This document shows positions 13,417-17,398 of a stretch of DNA of 17,398 nt, in pieces. This DNA comes from an uncultured bacterium (GTDB lineage: Bacteria > Omnitrophota > Gorgyraeia > Gorgyraeales > Gorgyraeaceae). Location: contig CAJVXD010000003.1 in NCBI GenBank assembly GCA_913009675.1, forward strand, positions 1 through 17,398, given 5' to 3'. The notes beneath the pieces were generated by a model, which saw only the letters and a program-made list of their open reading frames with translations, ran no database searches and was not told the DNA's origin. A program made the position numbers and the translations under genes. Within the stretch, counting starts at the first letter, position 1. Every line of letters begins with the position of its first letter.

Positions 13417-13428
13417 CGGGAGGTAAAA

Positions 13429-14718
13429 ATGTTTTGTTATCAGTGTGAACAGACAGCCGGCGGTACGGGATGCACAAAAGTAGGCGTTTGTGGCAAGAAT
13501 GAGGATATACAAAGTCTCCAGGATACGCTACTCTACGGTTTGAAGGGTATAGCGGCCTATGCCTACCATGCCAGGGAACTTGGGGCAAGAGACGAAGATG
13601 TAGATGCATTTATGCATGAGGCGTTGTTTAAGACAATTACAAATGTTAGTTTCGACCTTGATCAGTACATTGATATAGTTTTAAGATGCGGTGAGATAAA
13701 TATAAAGGTAATGGGACTTTTAGATAAGGCCCATACCACGAGATTTGGAAATCCAGCGCCTACAGAGGTCGAGACAGGCACCAGAAAAGGGCCGGGGATA
13801 TTGGTAACAGGACATGATCTTTTGGATCTTTATGAGCTTTTAAAGCAGACACAAGGTACCGGGATTAATGTCTATACGCACAGCGAGATGCTTCCTGCGC
13901 ACGGTTACCCGGAACTTAAGAAATTTAAACATCTTGTGGGAAATTACGGAGGTGCATGGCAGGGACAGAGAAAAGAGTTCAAGGAATTTTCAGGGGCCCT
14001 CCTTGCCACTACAAACTGTGTCGTGATACCGCCGGCAAATACATACCTTGATAGGTTGTTTACGATAGGTATTACAGGGATTCCAGGCACTAATCATCTA
14101 AAGACAAGGGATTTTAGTCCCCTGATAGAAAAGGCAAGGTCTTTACCAGAGTTACCCGAGGCTCCCGGCAAAGGAATAATGACAGGTTTTCATCATACGG
14201 CAGTTTTGGCGTTAGCTGATAAGATAGTAGACGCTGTAAAGTCAGGAAAGATACGGCATTTCTTCCTGATAGGTGGTTGTGATGGCGCAAAACCAGGTCG
14301 CAATTATTACACGCAATTCGCAGAAAGCGTTCCAAAGGATTGTGTGATTCTTACGCTCGCATGCGGCAAATACAGATTTAACAAGCTTGATTTCGGAGAT
14401 ATAGACGGCATACCGAGGTTTTTGGACGTAGGACAATGCAATAACGCCTATTCTGCTGTACAGATTGTCGCAGCATTGGCAGATGCCTTTAAAACAGACA
14501 TAAACGGTCTGCCGTTGACATTGGTCCTGTCCTGGTTCGAGCAAAAAGCAGTTGCAATATTGTTATCTTTATTGTATCTTGGTATCAAGGGCATGTATAT
14601 CGGGCCTACGCCGCCTGCCTTTATATCCAGGAATGTTTTCAGTATACTCCAGGAGAAGTTTGATCTAAGGCTCATAGGGGATCCCAAGAAGGACCTGGAA
14701 ACTATATTGAAAAAATAA
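13429..14718 (+). CDS. hcp: Hybrid cluster protein (hydroxylamine/NO reductase family), short class
   Basis: Iron-sulfur-oxygen cluster protein that reduces hydroxylamine in vitro and NO in vivo in some bacteria. The start at 13429 (MFCYQCEQTA) follows GGGAGG; an in-frame ATG at 13402 would lie within the leader hairpin. The N-terminal cluster motif is C3-x2-C6-x8-C15-x5-C21. Hybrid-cluster ligand regions are present: TGHDLLDLYELL, YTHSEMLPAHGYPEL, ATTNCVVIPP, GGCDGAKPGRNYY, TLACGKYRFN, DVGQCNNAYSA and SWFEQKAVAILLSLLYLGIKG. At 429 residues it belongs to the shorter class that lacks part of the N-terminal helical region of the 540-550 residue enzymes. With hrb and fprA downstream it forms a nitrosative-stress set; electrons may come from the ferredoxin-like protein upstream. 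Confidence 0.96.
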   Translation: MFCYQCEQTAGGTGCTKVGVCGKNEDIQSLQDTLLYGLKGIAAYAYHARELGARDEDVDAFMHEALFKTITNVSFDLDQYIDIVLRCGEINIKVMGLLDKAHTTRFGNPAPTEVETGTRKGPGILVTGHDLLDLYELLKQTQGTGINVYTHSEMLPAHGYPELKKFKHLVGNYGGAWQGQRKEFKEFSGALLATTNCVVIPPANTYLDRLFTIGITGIPGTNHLKTRDFSPLIEKARSLPELPEAPGKGIMTGFHHTAVLALADKIVDAVKSGKIRHFFLIGGCDGAKPGRNYYTQFAESVPKDCVILTLACGKYRFNKLDFGDIDGIPRFLDVGQCNNAYSAVQIVAALADAFKTDINGLPLTLVLSWFEQKAVAILLSLLYLGIKGMYIGPTPPAFISRNVFSILQEKFDLRLIGDPKKDLETILKK

Positions 14719-14729
14719 CCTGATTGTGT

Positions 14730-15425
14730 ATGGACCCTAATATTCTACATAACATAGGCTATGGCATGTATATTGCCGCATCCCATAAAGGGGATGTGCT
14801 GAACGGCCAGATTGTAAACACGGTCTTTCAGATAACGAGCGAACCGGTGACCATAGCCGTGAGTATAAATAAGAAAAATCTGACGCATGAATTTATAGAA
14901 TCAAGTTCGTGTTTTAGCCTATCGATACTTTTAGAAGATACGCCCTTGAGTTTTATAGGCAGATTCGGCTTTAAGTCAGGCCGGGAGGGGAATAAATTTA
15001 AGGGTATTAAATTTGAGAGGCTTGCTTCCGGATGCCCGGTGGTGTCGGACTATTCTATCGGATACCTTGAGGCAAAGGTTGTCAATAAGGTTGACTGCGG
15101 TACCCATACGCTTTTCATAGGAGAGATGACAGATTCAAAGATTCTAAAAACCGGAAGGCCTATGACATACGATTATTACCATCAGGTCAAACGTGGTACA
15201 ACCCCCAAGACAGCCCCTACATTTATTAAGGGCGAAGAAGGGACAGCAGCAAAGGATGCCAGGATGAAGAAATATAGATGCACGGTTTGTAATTATATAT
15301 ATGACCCTGCCATTGGCGATCCCGATAGAGGCATACAACCAGACACTGCATTTGAGGGTCTGCCTGAGGGATGGGTATGCCCTGTATGCGGCGCAGACAA
15401 GAGCCAGTTTACAAAAGAACCCTAA
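14730..15425 (+). CDS. hrb: High-molecular-weight rubredoxin (flavin reductase-rubredoxin fusion)
   Basis: A 231-residue protein. Residues about 1-155 are an FMN-binding flavin-reductase-like domain ([20 protein letters not shown] start, [21 protein letters not shown]). A linker of about 25 residues leads to a complete rubredoxin ([20 protein letters not shown] to [14 protein letters not shown]) with Cys184, 187, 217 and 220. In Moorella such a protein passes NADH electrons to the A-type flavoprotein FprA, which is encoded next here, forming an NO or O2 reductase. I use the ATG at 14730; an in-frame TTG at 14724 is an alternative, and neither has a strong ribosome binding site. It begins 11 bases after hcp, so translation may be coupled. 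Confidence 0.92.
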   Translation: MDPNILHNIGYGMYIAASHKGDVLNGQIVNTVFQITSEPVTIAVSINKKNLTHEFIESSSCFSLSILLEDTPLSFIGRFGFKSGREGNKFKGIKFERLASGCPVVSDYSIGYLEAKVVNKVDCGTHTLFIGEMTDSKILKTGRPMTYDYYHQVKRGTTPKTAPTFIKGEEGTAAKDARMKKYRCTVCNYIYDPAIGDPDRGIQPDTAFEGLPEGWVCPVCGADKSQFTKEP

Positions 15426-15471
15426 AATAACTCCACACTTTCGTGACACACAGAAAGGTGTAAAGTTATTT
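15425..15471. promoter_or_regulatory. Imperfect inverted repeat upstream of fprA
   Basis: AAATAACT (15425-15432) pairs exactly with AGTTATTT (15464-15471). Further in, ACAC and TTTC on the left pair with GTGT and GAAA on the right, with a 2-base mismatch and one bulge, leaving a loop near GTGACACACA. Outer half-sites of the form TAACTnnACA and TGTnnAGTTA recur in the repeat before rubrerythrin. It ends nine bases before the fprA start, so an RNA hairpin there could also affect translation. No T tract follows. Confidence 0.6.
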
Positions 15472-15479
15472 GTGACTAT

Positions 15480-16646
15480 ATGAGACATTTGGAGATAAAG
15501 AAGAATATATATTGGGTGGGGGCGGTTGACTGGGATCTCAGGAATTTTCATGGATATCTTACTGAGCGCGGTTCCACCTATAATGCCTATCTTATAGTAG
15601 ATGAAAAGATAGTCCTTGTCGATACGGTTAAGCATTATCTGTTTGATGAAATGCTTGAGAGAATAAAGAAAGTCGTAGATCCTGCCAGAATAGATTATGT
15701 AATTTCCAATCATACCGAGATGGATCACTCAGGATGCCTGCCGCGCATATTCGAGATTGCCAAAGACGCAACCTTAATATGTTCTCCTAATGGCGAGAAA
15801 GGCCTGAAGAGACATTTTAAAAAAGATTGGACATTCAAGGTGGTCAATACCGGCGATACGGTTAATATTGGCAGGAGGGATCTAAAATTTGTTTTGACTC
15901 CTATGGTTCACTGGCCTGATTCCATGGCAACCTATATCCCCGAGGAGAAATTGCTTCTTCCAAATGATGCATTTGGTCAGCATATTGCTACGTCCGAGCG
16001 TTTCACCGATGAGATAGGATGGGATATTGTAAGGGAGGAGGCAGCAAAGTATTATGCGAATATTGTCCTGCCATTTGGCGCCCAGGTCCGGAAGGCCCTT
16101 GAGACAGTCGGCAGCCTTGATATTGACATGATAGCTCCGAGCCACGGCCTCATATGGAGGAAAGATATAAAAGAGATAATAGCATGCTATAAAAAATGGT
16201 CTTCCAATACATGCGACAATAAAGCCGTGATTATCTATGATACTATGTGGCACTCCACTGAAAAAATGGCGTGCGTCATTAAAGATGTATTTGAGGAAAA
16301 GGGCATAAGGTGCACAATGCGTTACCTGGGCACAAATCACATCTCAAACATAATGAAGGATGTGTTGGAATCAAGATATATATGCGTGGGTTCGCCCACC
16401 TTAAATAACGGCATACTGCCAACAGTATCGGCATTTTTAACCTATATGAAAGGCCTGGCGCCTAAAGATAGAACAGGTATTGCATTTGGCTCTTATGGCT
16501 GGGGAGGTCAGGGCATAGTAGAGATAGAAAAGTCTTTTGAGATGTGTAAATTCCAGGTGCCTTTAAAGGGATTGAGGATTCAGTATATCCCTGGTGATGA
16601 TGACCTATCTAATTTAAAAAATGAGATCAACCGGGTTGTTTCCTAA
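15480..16646 (+). CDS. fprA: A-type flavoprotein (flavodiiron NO/O2 reductase)
   Basis: Cytoplasmic flavodiiron protein of 388 residues. The N-terminal metallo-beta-lactamase-like domain keeps the diiron ligands: H78-x-E80-x-D82-H83 (NHTEMDH; D82 is probably non-bridging), H144 in MVHWPDS, D163 in PNDAFGQH and H222 in APSHG. The flavodoxin domain (about 245-388) has AVIIYDTMWHSTEKMA, VGSPTLNNGILPTV and GSYGWGGQG for FMN binding. It reduces NO to N2O or O2 to water using electrons from rubredoxin; the upstream hrb gene supplies the likely donor. The length is the simple two-domain type. No clear ribosome binding site precedes the ATG, but MRHLEIKKNIYWVG matches the usual start. An inverted repeat overlaps the leader. 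Confidence 0.96.
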   Translation: MRHLEIKKNIYWVGAVDWDLRNFHGYLTERGSTYNAYLIVDEKIVLVDTVKHYLFDEMLERIKKVVDPARIDYVISNHTEMDHSGCLPRIFEIAKDATLICSPNGEKGLKRHFKKDWTFKVVNTGDTVNIGRRDLKFVLTPMVHWPDSMATYIPEEKLLLPNDAFGQHIATSERFTDEIGWDIVREEAAKYYANIVLPFGAQVRKALETVGSLDIDMIAPSHGLIWRKDIKEIIACYKKWSSNTCDNKAVIIYDTMWHSTEKMACVIKDVFEEKGIRCTMRYLGTNHISNIMKDVLESRYICVGSPTLNNGILPTVSAFLTYMKGLAPKDRTGIAFGSYGWGGQGIVEIEKSFEMCKFQVPLKGLRIQYIPGDDDLSNLKNEINRVVS

Positions 16647-16683
16647 CTTTACATTTGAAGCCTTGCTTTAAATGTAAAGTTAG
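16643..16683. promoter_or_regulatory. 19-bp near-perfect inverted repeat between fprA and rubrerythrin
   Basis: The arms CTAACTTTACATTTGAAGC (16643-16661) and GCTTTAAATGTAAAGTTAG (16665-16683) are complementary at 18 of 19 positions, the exception being a G-T pair, with a 3-base loop. It overlaps the fprA stop codon and ends eight bases before the rubrerythrin AGGAGG. There is no T tract. It shares half-sites with the repeat before fprA (TGTAAAGTTA occurs in both), so it is either a regulator site or a conserved RNA stem controlling the boundary. Confidence 0.75.
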
Positions 16684-16703
16684 AGACGAAAGGAGGAAGG
16701 GGC

Positions 16704-17276
16704 ATGCAGTTAAAGGGGAGTAAGACGGAGAAGAATTTACTGGCATCATTTGCAGGAGAGTCGCAGGCAAGAAACCGTTATACATATTTTGCGGGCGTGG
16801 CAAAAAAAGCAGGCTATGAACAAATAGCTGCAATCTTTCTGGAAACGGCGGATAACGAAAAGGAACATGCAAAGAGGTTTTTTAAACTGTTACAGGGTGG
16901 GGACGCGGAGATTACAGCGTCGTATCCGTCAGGCGTCATAGGGGATACGGCTCAGGATCTGAAGGCTGCGGCAGATGGAGAACATCTTGAATGGACGAAA
17001 CTTTATAAAGAGGCCGAGGATATAGCTCGTCAGGAAGGGTTTGAAGATGCTGCAGTGCAGTTTAAGGAGATTGCAGAGGTTGAGGAAGAACATGAAAAGA
17101 GATACAGGAAGCTCTTAAAGAATATTGAAGACGGAACGGTATTTAAGAAGGATAAGGTAGTCAAATGGAGATGCCGTAATTGCGGATATGTGCATGAAGG
17201 TAAAGAGGCGCCTCTCGAGTGTCCTGCATGTCGACACCCACAGGCATATTATGAGCTTCTCTCGGAGAATTACTGA
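16704..17276 (+). CDS. rbr: Rubrerythrin
   Basis: A 190-residue peroxide-reducing enzyme of anaerobes. The four-helix ferritin-like domain (1-145) has diiron ligands in FAGESQARNRYTYFA (Glu19), DNEKEHAKRFF (Glu52-His55), DGEHLEWTKLY and EVEEEHEKRYR. The C-terminal rubredoxin-like domain has Cys157, Cys160, Cys173 and Cys176 (CRNCGYVHEG to CPACRHPQAYYE). The length and ending are typical, so the gene is complete. AGGAGG at 16691-16696 gives a strong ribosome binding site. It follows fprA after 57 bases holding a long inverted repeat, so it may be in the same operon or have its own control. It extends the NO/O2 defence set to peroxide. Confidence 0.97.
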   Translation: MQLKGSKTEKNLLASFAGESQARNRYTYFAGVAKKAGYEQIAAIFLETADNEKEHAKRFFKLLQGGDAEITASYPSGVIGDTAQDLKAAADGEHLEWTKLYKEAEDIARQEGFEDAAVQFKEIAEVEEEHEKRYRKLLKNIEDGTVFKKDKVVKWRCRNCGYVHEGKEAPLECPACRHPQAYYELLSENY

Positions 17277-17296
17277 GTTTAAGCCCATGGCTTGAT

Positions 17297-17340
17297 ATGA
17301 AGATATTAGCAATAAACGGGAGTCCGAGGATAGGAGGGAA
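17297..17340 (+). CDS. NADPH-dependent FMN reductase / iron-sulfur flavoprotein family, 5' fragment
   Basis: Only about 14 codons are present before adapter sequence: MKILAINGSPRIGG. That is the usual N-terminal beta-strand and phosphate-binding loop of the NADPH-dependent FMN reductase/flavodoxin-like family. The start is 20 bases after the rubrerythrin stop and no terminator intervenes, so it may be in the same operon. A clear ribosome binding site is not obvious. Further classification is impossible from this fragment. Confidence 0.7.
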
Positions 17341-17398
17341 AGATCGGAAGAGCACACGTCTGAACTCCAGTCACACTGATATATCTCGTATGCCGTCT
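17341..17398 (+). other. Illumina TruSeq indexed adapter
   Basis: From AGATCGGAAGAGCACACGTC onward the sequence is the TruSeq read-2/index adapter. The index region reads ACTGATAT and the P7 tail ends in GCCGTCT. From memory the index matches TruSeq index 25. It is artefact and truncates the last gene. Confidence 0.97.

Noticed and set aside
15425..15471. Rho-independent terminator between hrb and fprA
   Set aside because: The stem is imperfect and AT-rich with no T tract after it, and fprA starts nine bases later.
16643..16683. Rho-independent terminator after fprA
   Set aside because: The stem is long but is followed by AGACGAAAGGAGG with no T tract; a regulatory or RNA-stability role fits better.
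1..17398. CRISPR array, tRNA, rRNA, insertion sequence with transposase, phage or plasmid genes
   Set aside because: I saw no regularly spaced repeats with spacers, no tRNA-like cloverleaf, and no transposase, integrase or replication gene.

Overview
This is a 17.4 kb contig from an anaerobic, probably uncultured bacterium. It carries Illumina library adapter at both ends: bases 1-107 and 17341-17398 are artefact, so the biological insert is about 108-17340. The anaerobe call rests on siroheme and haem precursor genes and sulfite reduction sitting beside a strict-anaerobe NO/O2/peroxide defence set (hybrid cluster protein, high-molecular-weight rubredoxin, A-type flavoprotein, rubrerythrin). 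Codon use rich in AGG/AGA and ATA, tightly overlapped genes and small degenerate repeats would fit a candidate phylum such as Omnitrophota or a relative. That is a low-confidence guess; no rRNA or marker gene is present.

Region 1 (268-5552) is a tetrapyrrole operon: hemA, hemC, a cobA-hemD fusion, hemB and hemL, with overlaps of 49, 4, 19 and 13 bp. It covers glutamyl-tRNA to uroporphyrinogen III, plus the methyltransferase leading to precorrin-2. Three consecutive products (HemA, HemC, HemD) lack their usual C-termini. HemC is the striking case, because it lacks the whole domain and the cysteine that normally hold the dipyrromethane cofactor.

Region 2 (5616-11764) runs on in the same direction with no convincing terminator and looks like a carrier-protein sulfur assimilation operon. 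It encodes a ThiS-like carrier fused to cysteine synthase; a 777-residue protein with two siroheme-type halves that both keep a full cysteine quartet, then a helical domain, then TusA; a threonine-synthase-like enzyme; a CysO/MoaD-like carrier ending in GGGK; a MoeB/ThiF-type activating enzyme; and a NIL-domain protein. A plausible model is sulfite reduction on siroheme (made through region 1), relay of sulfur via TusA and thiocarboxylated carriers, and capture as cysteine and perhaps homocysteine. A clear terminator at 11798-11830 closes this unit.

Region 3 (11841-17340) starts with a good promoter overlapped by a perfect 15-bp inverted repeat, then an Rrf2 regulator with a cysteine triad, a ferredoxin-type protein, a small cysteine-rich zinc-ribbon-like protein, hcp, hrb, fprA, rubrerythrin and the first 14 codons of a flavodoxin/FMN-reductase-like protein. 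Inverted repeats with matching half-sites precede fprA and rubrerythrin. A small repeat-like sequence occurs twice here, once inside the ferredoxin gene and once in the hcp leader.

The observations most worth a second look are the ThiS-cysteine synthase fusion and dual-motif reductase-TusA fusion in one operon, the HemC without a cofactor domain, and the paired inverted repeats before fprA and rubrerythrin.
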